From Alphaproteobacteria bacterium (GTDB lineage: Bacteria > Pseudomonadota > Alphaproteobacteria > Caulobacterales > Parvularculaceae), in assembly GCA_013151255.1 (NCBI GenBank), contig JAADIQ010000014.1, forward strand, positions 1-58,138: a DNA stretch of 58,138 bases. The letters run 5' to 3'. The position numbers were made by a program, and so were the translations under genes. Below are positions 34,377 to 42,827 of this stretch, in pieces. The notes under the pieces were generated by a model, which was not told where the DNA came from, ran no database searches, and saw nothing but the letters and a program-made list of their open reading frames with translations. The stretch's first letter is position 1. Every line of letters starts with the position of its first letter.

Positions 34377-34791
34377 ATTTACATTTCCCCTAGCTGTTGG
34401 TTGACGTGCTGCAGTTCACTGCAACGGACACGAAGCTGTCCTTCATGTCCGTCGTCCGGCATCACAGAAGTGTTTTGCCCGGCTCCGCGCGCGCCCAATC
34501 GTCTAAATCGTTGAATATAAACCAGCATTTTTTCGTTAATAGCAAGACAGATAAATAGCGCATAGTGACAATATATAAGTGATAATGACATAAAAACAAT
34601 TGACTTTGACATTTTATTCTGTGAAAACATCAGCCATCAGGGCATTTTCGCATGTTGTAAAATGGGGAAAATGACCGGGCTGAATGGGCAAATGCAGTGC
34701 GCGACGAGTTCGCGCAAGGGTCCGCGAGGGATGGACTGCCGGGCGGCCCAATCGGTTTCGAAGCTTTATGCAACAGGGGTAGGCGGCCAAA
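34377..34791. other. Divergent intergenic region, rhamnosidase/TonB receptor
   Basis: 415 bp without a convincing gene. The central part (about 34500-34640) is much more AT-rich than its surroundings and contains TTGACT and TTGACA hexamers (34600-34611), but I found no well-spaced -10 element. Probably holds both promoters and regulator sites for the rhamnosidase and receptor genes. Confidence 0.5.
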
Positions 34792-36894
34792 ATGAAAACC
34801 AAACAGACACACAAGCAACATCTGCTTTCAACAATTTCCTGCGCTGTGTTTACAGCCGGGATTTTTTCACCAATTCCCGCCTACGCGGATGTCGACACCA
34901 TCGTCGTGACGGCCCAAAAGCGCGAACAAGATCTCCAAAAAGTGCCGCTCTCCGTGAGTGCGTTTTCCGGCGATTCCCTAGCAGAATTGCAAATCGTCAA
35001 CCTCAAGGACCTTCGCGGCTTTGCGCCAAACCTATATATAGAACCGGCCCTGGGTAATGAGACCGTAGCATCAATCTATATGCGCGGCTTGGGTCAGATT
35101 AATCCTTCGTTTTTCTTCGATGCGCCGGTGCCCGTCTATGTTGACGGCGTATACTCGGCCAGAGCCTTTGGCGCCTTGGTTGATCTTTTCGATATTGAAC
35201 GGGTCGAAGTTTTGCGTGGACCGCAGGGCACGCTGTTCGGGCGAAACGCCAGCGCGGGCGCCATCCAGGTGATCACCAAATCGCCGCCACTGGAAGACGT
35301 CGACGCCGCCGCGAACGCCGGCTACGGTAGCAAGGATCAGGTCAACCTGAATGCATCGGTCGGCGTTCCTATTGTTAAGGACAAGGTAGGCGCGCGATTT
35401 GCCCTTACCTATCGCCGCAATGACGGTTTCATGACCAATACTGTCGATGGCGCCAAGTCATTTTCTGATAACATTCTGGCGGGACGCGCCTCTGTCTTGT
35501 TTGCGTTAAACGACACAACAGAATTTGTCCTGCGCGGTGATTTCTTACGCGACCGCAGCGACCCTCCGGGGGCCTCTGCATTCAACCCGGACCCGGACGG
35601 CGATCCTTTCACTTTCACGTCGAATTTCACCGACGCCGAAGCCTTTAACCAAACCGACACGTTTGGTTTTTCCGGCACGTTGAAGAGTGAATTTGATGGT
35701 TTTAACCTAACCTCCATCACAGCCTACCGTAATGTCTTCAACACCGGCATGGCTGATGGCGATGGCAGAGCGTTTCCGCCGCTTGTCTTCGAAAACCTGG
35801 GCCAAACCCTTGATGAGTGGCAGTTTACGCAGGAAGTCTTTCTCACCGGGGACAGTCTCGGTGGGACTGATATCGAATGGACCGCAGGCGTCTTCTACCT
35901 TCATGAGATTAACGATTCAGATTTCAGCATCAGTATTCTTCCATTCATCCCTGCAACGCGACAATTCTTTCAGCAAAACACCAACGCTCTGGGCGCTTAC
36001 GGACAGGTGACCTATCCCTTGACGGATCGTCTAGATGTAACTGGGGGCGCACGGTACACATGGGATTCAAAAGATTTCATGGCAAACCAGATTTTGGCGT
36101 CAACTGGCGCCGCAATTCCGTCGTTTAATTTCGATGATAATACATCCGTCTACCGCTGGACGTGGGATGCATCATTAAACTACGCAGCAACCGACGATAT
36201 CAATCTCTATGCCAGAGCCGGCACCGGATTTAGAGCCGGCAACTTTAACGGCAATGCTTTTTCTGGGGCCGCTATTGTTAGCGGCGCGCTCAGAACGGAA
36301 ACGGTATTTAACGTCGAGGGCGGGTTTAAATCCCAATGGTTTGACAATCAATTACGCCTCAATGCGACCTATTTCTATCAAGAAGTGACAGACATCCAGT
36401 TCGAACTTCTGACGCCTTCGGGCATCACGAACTTTAGTGCAACGGCCACATTGCAAGGCGTTGAGCTTGAAGTGGTGGCGACGCCATTCGATGGATTGGA
36501 TATCTTCGGTAATCTTGGAACGCTGAAGGATAAAGTCCTGGGCGGCGGACAGCTTCCGCGCGCAGCGGCTTACACCTACCAAGTCGGGTTTAATTATTTA
36601 TATCCATTACCCAATGATAATGGCAGTATTCGTGTTGGCGCGAACTATGCCTATACGGATGACTATCTCCAGGGCCGTCCCGACGATATCTTGAGAGCCA
36701 TCGATGGATTTGGCGTTCTCGATGCGAGCGCAACTTATGAAGCGCCTGGCGGGCGTTGGTCGTTTACAATTTCCGGCGCCAACTTGACCAACGAATTCTA
36801 TCAAATCTCGTCCTTCAATATCCCTGGCCTTGTAACCATACAAACGCCTAATCGCCCACGCACCTGGCTGGCGACAATCGGGTTTAAGTATTGA
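34792..36894 (+). CDS. TonB-dependent receptor (outer membrane)
   Basis: A 700-aa receptor. The signal peptide ends near AYAD; then come the TonB-box-like DTIVVTAQKREQD, the plug with YMRGLGQINPSFF and VEVLRGPQGTLFGRNASAGA, the barrel, and the final strand WLATIGFKY. An AGGGGTAGG ribosome-binding region precedes the ATG. Placed opposite a GH78 rhamnosidase and upstream of an esterase and an AraC regulator, it is the best candidate for outer-membrane uptake of the rhamnosylated substrate. Confidence 0.94.
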   Translation: MKTKQTHKQHLLSTISCAVFTAGIFSPIPAYADVDTIVVTAQKREQDLQKVPLSVSAFSGDSLAELQIVNLKDLRGFAPNLYIEPALGNETVASIYMRGLGQINPSFFFDAPVPVYVDGVYSARAFGALVDLFDIERVEVLRGPQGTLFGRNASAGAIQVITKSPPLEDVDAAANAGYGSKDQVNLNASVGVPIVKDKVGARFALTYRRNDGFMTNTVDGAKSFSDNILAGRASVLFALNDTTEFVLRGDFLRDRSDPPGASAFNPDPDGDPFTFTSNFTDAEAFNQTDTFGFSGTLKSEFDGFNLTSITAYRNVFNTGMADGDGRAFPPLVFENLGQTLDEWQFTQEVFLTGDSLGGTDIEWTAGVFYLHEINDSDFSISILPFIPATRQFFQQNTNALGAYGQVTYPLTDRLDVTGGARYTWDSKDFMANQILASTGAAIPSFNFDDNTSVYRWTWDASLNYAATDDINLYARAGTGFRAGNFNGNAFSGAAIVSGALRTETVFNVEGGFKSQWFDNQLRLNATYFYQEVTDIQFELLTPSGITNFSATATLQGVELEVVATPFDGLDIFGNLGTLKDKVLGGGQLPRAAAYTYQVGFNYLYPLPNDNGSIRVGANYAYTDDYLQGRPDDILRAIDGFGVLDASATYEAPGGRWSFTISGANLTNEFYQISSFNIPGLVTIQTPNRPRTWLATIGFKY

Positions 36895-36903
36895 GTTTGA
36901 GCT

Positions 36904-36935
36904 GACAACACAGCGCCGTAAGGCGTTGTGTTGTC
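36904..36935 (+). terminator. Long hairpin after the TonB receptor
   Basis: GACAACACAGCGCC (36904-36917) pairs with GGCGTTGTGTTGTC (36922-36935) over 14 bp with one G-U pair and a GTAA loop. It begins 9 nt after the receptor stop and ends 13 nt before the esterase ATG, with no U-tract. It may protect the receptor mRNA or limit read-through into the esterase. Confidence 0.55.
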
Positions 36936-36948
36936 GCGGTCGCTGAAC

Positions 36949-37914
36949 ATGATTCATAAAAATAAGACGAGCATCCTACACCGCCTCGATCCCAATATGC
37001 GTTGGTTCGCAAACGAGCTTGTAGATTTTGGGAACGAGATAAGAGGAACGGCGCTTTCCTGGGCGGAGATCCGCGTTAAGTTTGCGTCGACGGCTGCGGC
37101 CTGGAACACGCCCAAACCCGAATTGCCCCGTGTCGCCAATGCGCTGGCGGACGGGGCTTTCGGTCCGACCGGCATACGCATTTATGATCCAGTAGGTGAT
37201 GGCGTGCAACGTCCGGCGCTGATCTACTTTCATGGCGGCGGCTGGGTTCTTGGAAACCTTGACACCAACGATTCCTATCTCCGCTATCTGGCGCACGAAA
37301 GCGGCACGCCGATTGTGTCCGTCGACTATTGCTTGGCGCCGGAAAATAAATTCCCCCGGCCGCTGGAAGATTGTCTCGCGGTCATAAAATGGCTGCGCGC
37401 GAATGCGCAAGACGTGGGTATTCATGCCGAACGCTTTGCGCTCGGCGGAGACTCCGCAGGCGCAAATCTCGCACTCGCATGCGCGCTTGACCCGGCATTA
37501 GATGACGCCCTGGCCTTTTGCCTGTTATTATTTGGGGTCTACGGGGCCGATATTGATACGCGGTCGCGAGAAAAACATGCATACGAAGAAATTGGACAGC
37601 CGCCGGCTACGGGAGACGCAGTTTGGAATAACTACCTTTCCCTCGCCAACGAACGCACAGATCCAAGAGCCGCGCCGCTGCTAGGAGATTTTTCTGGCCT
37701 TCCCGCCATCCTTATCCAGGCAGCCGAGTTTGACGTGTTCCGGCACGATAGTCGGCTGTTAAAGGATGCGCTCGATGAAGCAGGCGTCGCCTGCAAATAT
37801 GTTGAATATCCCAATACAATCCATGGCTTTGCAGCGCTTGCGGGGATGCATGAGCAGGCCTTACATGCCATAAAGGATGCAGCAAAGGAATTGCGGGAAG
37901 TATTTGAAGGTTAG
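36949..37914 (+). CDS. Alpha/beta hydrolase, HSL-type esterase
   Basis: About 321 aa, no signal peptide. Motifs: YFHGGGWVLGNL (oxyanion hole, about residue 90), LGGDSAGANLAL (nucleophile G-D-S-A-G), FDVFRHDSRLL (acid) and NTIHGFAALAG (His). It is a paralogue of the esterase at 22843, with closely similar motif surroundings (for example VSVDYCLAPENKFPRPLEDC). Two such esterases in one rhamnoside locus suggest an acylated substrate. The ATG at 36949 is chosen; the frame could begin at a TTG at 36928, which would lie inside the preceding hairpin. Confidence 0.9.
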   Translation: MIHKNKTSILHRLDPNMRWFANELVDFGNEIRGTALSWAEIRVKFASTAAAWNTPKPELPRVANALADGAFGPTGIRIYDPVGDGVQRPALIYFHGGGWVLGNLDTNDSYLRYLAHESGTPIVSVDYCLAPENKFPRPLEDCLAVIKWLRANAQDVGIHAERFALGGDSAGANLALACALDPALDDALAFCLLLFGVYGADIDTRSREKHAYEEIGQPPATGDAVWNNYLSLANERTDPRAAPLLGDFSGLPAILIQAAEFDVFRHDSRLLKDALDEAGVACKYVEYPNTIHGFAALAGMHEQALHAIKDAAKELREVFEG

Positions 37915-37933
37915 AGATAAGCCTACGACAGAC

Positions 37934-37971
37934 AAATGACTCTCAATAAGATAAATGACTCCCAATAAGAC
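37934..37971. repeat. 19-bp tandem repeat upstream of AraC gene
   Basis: AAATGACTCTCAATAAGAT (37934-37952) is followed directly by AAATGACTCCCAATAAGAC (37953-37971), 17 of 19 identical. Directly repeated half-sites about two helical turns apart are typical of AraC-family binding sites, and the AraC gene begins 41 bp downstream. Confidence 0.65.
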
Positions 37972-38012
37972 TGGCGATTGCTGTTCAATATGCCGGCAAA
38001 AAAGTAAGCGAA

Positions 38013-38981
38013 ATGGATCCGACGGGAAACAAAACTGTAAATGTCGCGTTATCGCCTGGTGATATTTCGCCTTGGCTGAGGGTGGCTCATATCTGGGAGT
38101 CAGGGTCGGATGACGCCGGTCGATACATGCTCAGATCCCTGCTCGATTTCGAGCTGGTTTTTCAACTTGAGGGCGAGGACTGGTTCGAATTCCCCTGGTT
38201 GAATGGCGGAATTTCTGTAAAGGAAGGCATGATCGCCCTGATCCCGCCCGGCGCGCTTCACAGCCAGGCGCTCAATCCAAACTCAAAACATATCGCTATA
38301 CATTTCGACCTGCAGGCGAATAAAGCCCTGAAACCGTTTGATATGATTCAAGCCTTTCGGGAACGCAAAGCCGAGCCGTCTGACATCGTTCTCTCACCGC
38401 CGCCGATCACCCGAATAAGCTACGCGGACTCATCTGAAGACCTTCTGATCCCCATGCTCATCAAGCCGGCGCAACCGGAGATCTGGCGCGACCGGTTTAT
38501 GCAATTAGTGGATATGTGGTCGCTTGGCGAACAAGATTTGCTCGGCTCTCAGATGAAATTCATATCCGTCCTCACATCGTTTTTCGCGTCCTTTGAGCTG
38601 AAGAACGTGTCTATGCAAAATTCAGCCGAAGCGCGCATCAAAGAATTCCTGGCGCACTTAAGCGCTATGCCATTGTGGCAACCGTGGTCAGTCGCCAAAA
38701 TGGCGAACTATGCCGGACTGAGTGAAAGCCGTTTTCGCGTCGTCTTTAAAGAGGTCACAGGAACAGTCCCGAGGGCCTATCTCGAAAACCTGCGCATCGC
38801 TGGCGCGGCCCGCCTGCTTAGGGAAACATCAGGTCGGATCGGTGATATCGCCAAGGAAGTTGGCTATGCTGATCAGATGAGTTTCAGCAAAGCATTTCGA
38901 AGAGTGATGGGTTGCATGCCGCGCGACTACCGGTCAGGCCAACCATACGAGACTAACATCGGCAAGAAAAAGGCTGTTTGA
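38013..38981 (+). CDS. AraC-family transcriptional regulator
   Basis: A 322-aa regulator. The N-terminal half has a cupin-like fold (IALIPPGALHSQALNPNSKH region) as in sugar-responsive AraC/RhaS proteins. The C-terminal double helix-turn-helix spans about residues 215-310: SVAKMANYAGLSESRFRVVF and the second helix region IGDIAKEVGYADQMSFSKAF. Its place at the end of the rhamnoside locus suggests activation by rhamnose or a rhamnoside. A 19-bp tandem repeat just upstream may be an autoregulatory site. Confidence 0.9.
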   Translation: MDPTGNKTVNVALSPGDISPWLRVAHIWESGSDDAGRYMLRSLLDFELVFQLEGEDWFEFPWLNGGISVKEGMIALIPPGALHSQALNPNSKHIAIHFDLQANKALKPFDMIQAFRERKAEPSDIVLSPPPITRISYADSSEDLLIPMLIKPAQPEIWRDRFMQLVDMWSLGEQDLLGSQMKFISVLTSFFASFELKNVSMQNSAEARIKEFLAHLSAMPLWQPWSVAKMANYAGLSESRFRVVFKEVTGTVPRAYLENLRIAGAARLLRETSGRIGDIAKEVGYADQMSFSKAFRRVMGCMPRDYRSGQPYETNIGKKKAV

Positions 38982-39004
38982 TTAGGTTTCTTATTTAGAA
39001 CCGC

Positions 39005-40192
39005 CTATGCAGGCCGGCATGCGCATTCTTTAATGGCAGACGGATCCAGCCCCAAGTTTCCCGCCACCATTGATGACAGGACAGCCGCGATCGGCGGAAG
39101 TTGCGACACTGGCGTAACGATACAGTCGCGCAGCCACGGCAACAGCCTGGAATCCGATTGATAGAACGGCGTGAACAGCTGGCTAATGGTTTGATAAAGC
39201 CAGATATGGCGCTGCCGCAGCATCTTATAAGCGCCAAGAGCGGCGTCAATATCCGTCGTTTGGCTGAGTGATTTTGCAAGAGCATAGGCGTCGAGCAGCG
39301 CCATATTGGCGCCCTGCCCCAATTGCGGGCTTGCCGCGTGCCAGCTGTCGCCGATATGAACAAGGCGGCGTCCCACCGGATTTTGGATGGTGTGATGGGC
39401 GTAGCGTGCAAATACCAACTGCTCCGGGTTCTGAATAACCGCCAGATGCGCCTCCAACGCCGGCCAAAGCGCCAGCACCTCCTCCTTCCATGCGTCCAGG
39501 CCATCCGCTTGCCACTGCGCAAAGCGATCACGACGCAAACTCCAGAAGAACGCCGCCAAAGGCGGCCCGTTGGCCATCACCCCAATCGGCATGACGCCAG
39601 CGGTCTTGCGCGCGCCTTCATAGCGTTGTTCCAACGTGTTTGGCATCATCTTCATGTTTTCCGTAAGCGGTATATTCGTCCACAGCGCGCCATAGTCGAG
39701 AAACGGATCTTCTCGCTCGACCAAAGGCGAATGGAGACCCAGCGCATCGACAATCAGGTCAAAACCCGGCGAGCGCTGGCCGTCGGAAAATTCTAATGTC
39801 GCACTCTCGCCAACATGCACGCCGACCACCTCATGCGCAGGCTCAAACTCAACCCCGGCGTCAAGCGCTTCGCAAAACAATAGCTCAAACAAAGCGGCGC
39901 GGTGAACACCTATGCCGTAGGCGTCGCCGCCGAAGCCGACATCAAGCGCGACGCGTCCGCTCCTCGCTGCCCGGCCGAACAGCCGGTCGATGCGCGCGCC
40001 GCGGCGCGCCAACGCCTCACTCAGCCCAAGTGCGGATAAAACCGCCTGACCGGTCGGCTGGATGATGAGGCCGGAACCTATCGGCGCCGGTTTGTCGAGC
40101 TGGTCATAGAGGACAACGCGATGGCCTTGCCGACGCAAGAAAGACGCCGCCGCCAATCCGGCAATTCCCGCCCCCGCGATTGCAATATCCAT
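39005..40192 (-). CDS. FAD-dependent monooxygenase (PHBH fold)
   Basis: A 395-aa flavoprotein hydroxylase. The N-terminal dinucleotide motif is IAIAGAGIAGLAAASFLRRQ, the middle FDLIVDALGLHS matches the DG motif region, and HIGDSWHAASPQLGQGAN is the GD motif that binds the FAD ribityl chain. These class A monooxygenases hydroxylate aromatic or other activated rings with NAD(P)H and O2. It lies 64 nt downstream of the ICMT-like gene on the same strand. A degenerate copy of its first codons and leader occurs at 42039-42143. The substrate is unknown. Confidence 0.88.
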   Translation of the reverse strand: MDIAIAGAGIAGLAAASFLRRQGHRVVLYDQLDKPAPIGSGLIIQPTGQAVLSALGLSEALARRGARIDRLFGRAARSGRVALDVGFGGDAYGIGVHRAALFELLFCEALDAGVEFEPAHEVVGVHVGESATLEFSDGQRSPGFDLIVDALGLHSPLVEREDPFLDYGALWTNIPLTENMKMMPNTLEQRYEGARKTAGVMPIGVMANGPPLAAFFWSLRRDRFAQWQADGLDAWKEEVLALWPALEAHLAVIQNPEQLVFARYAHHTIQNPVGRRLVHIGDSWHAASPQLGQGANMALLDAYALAKSLSQTTDIDAALGAYKMLRQRHIWLYQTISQLFTPFYQSDSRLLPWLRDCIVTPVSQLPPIAAVLSSMVAGNLGLDPSAIKECACRPA

Positions 40193-40244
40193 AGCGCCCC
40201 TGATCGATCAACCGAAGAGGATATCGCCTGATTTCAAACGCCGC
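40141..40244. repeat. Direct repeat copy 1, around the monooxygenase start
   Basis: This stretch of about 104 bp covers the first codons and leader of the FAD monooxygenase gene. It aligns in the same orientation with 42039-42143. Best-matching blocks are 24 bp (AAGACGCCGCCGCCAATC..., 2 mismatches) and 23 bp (CAATATCCATAGCGCCCC..., 2 mismatches). Confidence 0.7.
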
Positions 40245-40256
40245 GTCCAGCCCGCA

Positions 40257-40868
40257 TCAAAAAATGAACGGCGCCAATCGGTAACGAACTTTCTGTGCGT
40301 AATCACGGTAAGCTTCATCCTGGATGAGCATTCGCTCCTCGGCAAAAATCCGGCCGACAAGCAGACCCCAGACAGCAGCATAAACCAGCATATTTCTCAC
40401 AGTGGGCGCATACATCAGATAGCCGATATGCGAAAGCATATAGCCTGCATACATAGGGTGACGTAAGAACGCGTACATACCACTTTTTTTCACGCCCCTA
40501 TTTGCTGCAACCAAGCCAAAACTGCGCCGTAAACTGAATTTTGAAAATACTTGAACAAGTGTCCCTAATAAAACCAGCACCAGCGAAAACTTGACAAACA
40601 ACGGATCCCCGCCGGCGCCAACCATCAGCGCAAAAAAAGTTCCGCCCGAAGCCAACAACCAGTCTTGCGGACGAACGGAAATATTCGTTGTTGGGCGCCG
40701 CAAAATAAGAAACACGACAACGGCGCCCTCAGACACCAGCAACAAAATAGGGACCAAACCCGCCAAGTCGAGTTGCTCGGGCCATATCCGTCGTAGGAAA
40801 AATACAAAAATAACCGTAACAACAATCTGTTCCACACGATCGAGTATTCGTTTTTGAGCTTCGTTCAT
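40257..40868 (-). CDS. ICMT/PEMT-like membrane methyltransferase
   Basis: A 203-aa membrane protein with about five hydrophobic helices. GMYAFLRHPMYAGYMLSHIG around residue 130, and the C-terminal AEERMLIQDEAYRDYAQKVR, are the AdoMet-binding signature of the isoprenylcysteine carboxyl methyltransferase / phospholipid methyltransferase family. Bacterial members methylate lipids, quinones or other hydrophobic substrates in the membrane. It is upstream of the FAD monooxygenase on the same strand. The actual substrate is unknown. Confidence 0.85.
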   Translation of the reverse strand: MNEAQKRILDRVEQIVVTVIFVFFLRRIWPEQLDLAGLVPILLLVSEGAVVVFLILRRPTTNISVRPQDWLLASGGTFFALMVGAGGDPLFVKFSLVLVLLGTLVQVFSKFSLRRSFGLVAANRGVKKSGMYAFLRHPMYAGYMLSHIGYLMYAPTVRNMLVYAAVWGLLVGRIFAEERMLIQDEAYRDYAQKVRYRLAPFIF

Positions 40869-41279
40869 CCGGGGCCCTGACTGACTAAAATTCTACCTTC
40901 TACGATCAAATGCGTCGCATGAAAGAGATTCCTAAATTGCGGTAAACAAAGTCCTACCGAAAAAGAATGCCGACATTCCAGGGCGATTTTATTTCAACCT
41001 TGGTAAAGTTTTTGAGTACGATATGAGGTTTTCTTGCAAAACCGCTTACTACCGCCGATGCATGCGCAAACGAATAAACGGAAAATACGATTAAAGATTT
41101 TGGCCCATATTGGGTCGTTTGAGCGCATCTTAATCCCACCAGGCGGTGCTCCAGATCGTTAAGGATTCGTTTCATTTCGGGCCCTATACGTCAATGCGGG
41201 CGCTGTCGGCATAACTTTGATATTGCGAAACAAAACCCTGGCTGACTGATTTCGTTCACATAGACATGCCGGAAATAGA
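40869..41279. other. Intergenic region, ICMT-like gene to sterol desaturase
   Basis: 411 bp with no gene I trust. A 73-codon minus-strand frame (40954-41175) begins MKRILNDLEHRLV, loosely like the KRILDRVEQIVV start of the neighbouring ICMT protein, and both starts follow a GGGCCC block, so part of this may be a decayed copy of that gene's 5' end. The match is short and uncertain. The rest presumably carries the two divergent promoters. Confidence 0.4.
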
Positions 41280-42110
41280 ATGGAACTTTTCGATCTTTCA
41301 GGCTTATTATTCTCAGCGGCCATCTTTATACCGCTAGAGCGGTTAATCCCTCGCAACAAAGATCAGCGATTGTTACGCCCGCTTATACGGCTGGACTTGG
41401 CGTACATATTTTTCAACGGATTGATAATCCGTGTGGCAAGCGTTGCTTTCGTTGTTGCTGGCGTTACAATCGGCGCGAAACTCACCCCGTCCGCATGGAT
41501 TGATAGTGTCTCCAGCCTGCCTGTCATCGTGCAGGTTTTCGCCATCATAGTGGTCGTTGATCTGGGGCTCTATTTCGTTCACCGGGCGTTTCACGAGGTT
41601 CCAATACTGTGGCGGATACACGCCATTCATCATTCCATCGAAGATTTGGACTGGTTGGCTGGCTACCGCATTCATCCGATTGATCAGATTTTCACACGTA
41701 CAATGACTTATACGCCAGCATTTATGCTCGGGTTTTCTGACACGGCCGTCTATATCTCTTTCCTGATATATCATTGGCAATCGCTCTTCATTCACTCAAA
41801 TGTCAATATCAACTTAGGCCCTTTTCGCTGGCTGGCCGCATCACCGGAATTTCACCATTGGCACCACGCGAATGAAAAAGAGGCGCTGGACAAAAACTTT
41901 GCCGCTCAATTGCCGTTCATTGATGTGATATTTGGCACCGCTTTCATGCCACTAAACCGGCGGCCTAAACGGTACGGAACCGATACGCCTACGCCGAAGA
42001 CTTACCTTGCACAGGTGATTGAGCCGCTACGGCCAGCCAAGACACCGCCGCCAATCGGGCAAACCGACAATCCCCATGACCGCAATGTCCATAGCGCCCC
42101 TGGTCAGTAA
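41280..42110 (+). CDS. Sterol desaturase / fatty acid hydroxylase family protein
   Basis: A 276-aa membrane di-iron enzyme. Four hydrophobic segments carry the histidine clusters HRAFH, HAIHHS and EFHHWHHANE typical of the family, which inserts oxygen or double bonds in lipids, sterols or carotenoids. The last 25 or so residues (AKTPPPIGQTDNPHDRNVHS and on) are not family-like. They are read from the antisense of a fragment that resembles the start of the FAD monooxygenase gene, so the natural C-terminus seems to have been replaced or extended. Substrate unknown. Confidence 0.88.
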   Translation: MELFDLSGLLFSAAIFIPLERLIPRNKDQRLLRPLIRLDLAYIFFNGLIIRVASVAFVVAGVTIGAKLTPSAWIDSVSSLPVIVQVFAIIVVVDLGLYFVHRAFHEVPILWRIHAIHHSIEDLDWLAGYRIHPIDQIFTRTMTYTPAFMLGFSDTAVYISFLIYHWQSLFIHSNVNINLGPFRWLAASPEFHHWHHANEKEALDKNFAAQLPFIDVIFGTAFMPLNRRPKRYGTDTPTPKTYLAQVIEPLRPAKTPPPIGQTDNPHDRNVHSAPGQ

Positions 42111-42143
42111 GCTGACAGAACATCGCCCGGTATCGAGCGCCGC
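42039..42143. repeat. Direct repeat copy 2, monooxygenase-start remnant in the desaturase 3' end
   Basis: This matches 40141-40244, including an antisense ATG at 42090-42092 that starts MDIAVMGIVGLPDW, compare MDIAIAGAGIAGLA of the monooxygenase. Small indels shift the frame after about 12 codons, so it is a dead fragment. It overlaps the desaturase coding end and finishes at the yqeY stop codon. Confidence 0.7.
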
Positions 42144-42601
42144 TAGGTCAGCGCTTCTTTCACTAACTTTCCGGCGCGGCCGAAATCCATCTCGCCGGTA
42201 TGGCGCTCTTTGAGCGCGGCCATGCATTTGCCCATATCCTTCAGGCTCGCCGCATCAAATTCCTTGATCACATCCGCAACCGCGGTTTTGATCTCATCGT
42301 CAGATAGCTGACGCGGCAAAAATTCGCGCACCACGTCAATCTCGTCGCGCTCCTGTTCGGCAAGCTCGGGGCGACACCCTTTTTCGAAAGCGGCTGCGCT
42401 TTCCTCGCGTTGCTTGACCATCTTGGCGAGGATGGAAAGAATTTCTTCCTGTGTCGCGCCATTGCAGCGGTCTTCCCCGCGCGCGGCAATGTCGCGGTCT
42501 TTAATCGCCGCATTAATGAGCCGCAGCGTCGCCACGCGAAGCTTGTCGTCTCTGGCCTTCATGGCCGTTTTCAGGGCGGTGTCGATTTGCTCTCTGAGCA
42601 T
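42143..42601 (-). CDS. GatB/YqeY domain protein
   Basis: A 152-aa soluble helical protein of the YqeY family: MLREQIDTALKTAMKARDDK at the N-terminus, TLRLINAAIKDRDIAARG, and the C-terminal DMGKCMAALKERHTGEMDFG. It resembles the tail domain of the GatB amidotransferase subunit, which contacts tRNA. Exact role is unsettled; it is widespread in bacteria and, as here, divergent from carA in many alphaproteobacteria (from general knowledge). Confidence 0.92.
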   Translation of the reverse strand: MLREQIDTALKTAMKARDDKLRVATLRLINAAIKDRDIAARGEDRCNGATQEEILSILAKMVKQREESAAAFEKGCRPELAEQERDEIDVVREFLPRQLSDDEIKTAVADVIKEFDAASLKDMGKCMAALKERHTGEMDFGRAGKLVKEALT

Positions 42602-42788
42602 CGGTAATTCTCCAAAAGCTTTTGCGCGCGCAATTCAAAATCTGCGCCACTAGCCGGAGTTAAAATCTATAAGGTTGTTTTGGTTGGGTAAATTCTGTCT
42701 CGTCTATTGTTGACCCAAACGGCGCGCTCGCATAGCTTCGCGCCAATTTGCGCGCGCTAAAACCGCAATCGCCAGTCTTGCCGCGCCG

Positions 42789-42805
42789 CTGGCGCAAGGC
42801 GCCAG
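42789..42805. other. Hairpin in the carA leader
   Basis: CTGGCGC and GCGCCAG form a perfect 7-bp stem around AAG, ending 22 nt before the carA GTG. It could affect translation or be part of pyrimidine/arginine control, but nothing decisive is visible. Confidence 0.25.
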
Positions 42806-42827
42806 ACCTAAAAAGAGATATGCCTTC

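Noticed and set aside
34600-34628. Promoter with TTGACT/TTGACA boxes before the third TonB receptor
   Set aside because: Neither -35 candidate has a fitting -10 element at 16-18 bp, so I did not annotate it as a promoter.
40954-41175. 73-codon minus-strand frame as a small gene
   Set aside because: It has no recognisable domain and no ribosome-binding site. Its first residues only loosely resemble the ICMT protein start, so I treat it as possible debris.
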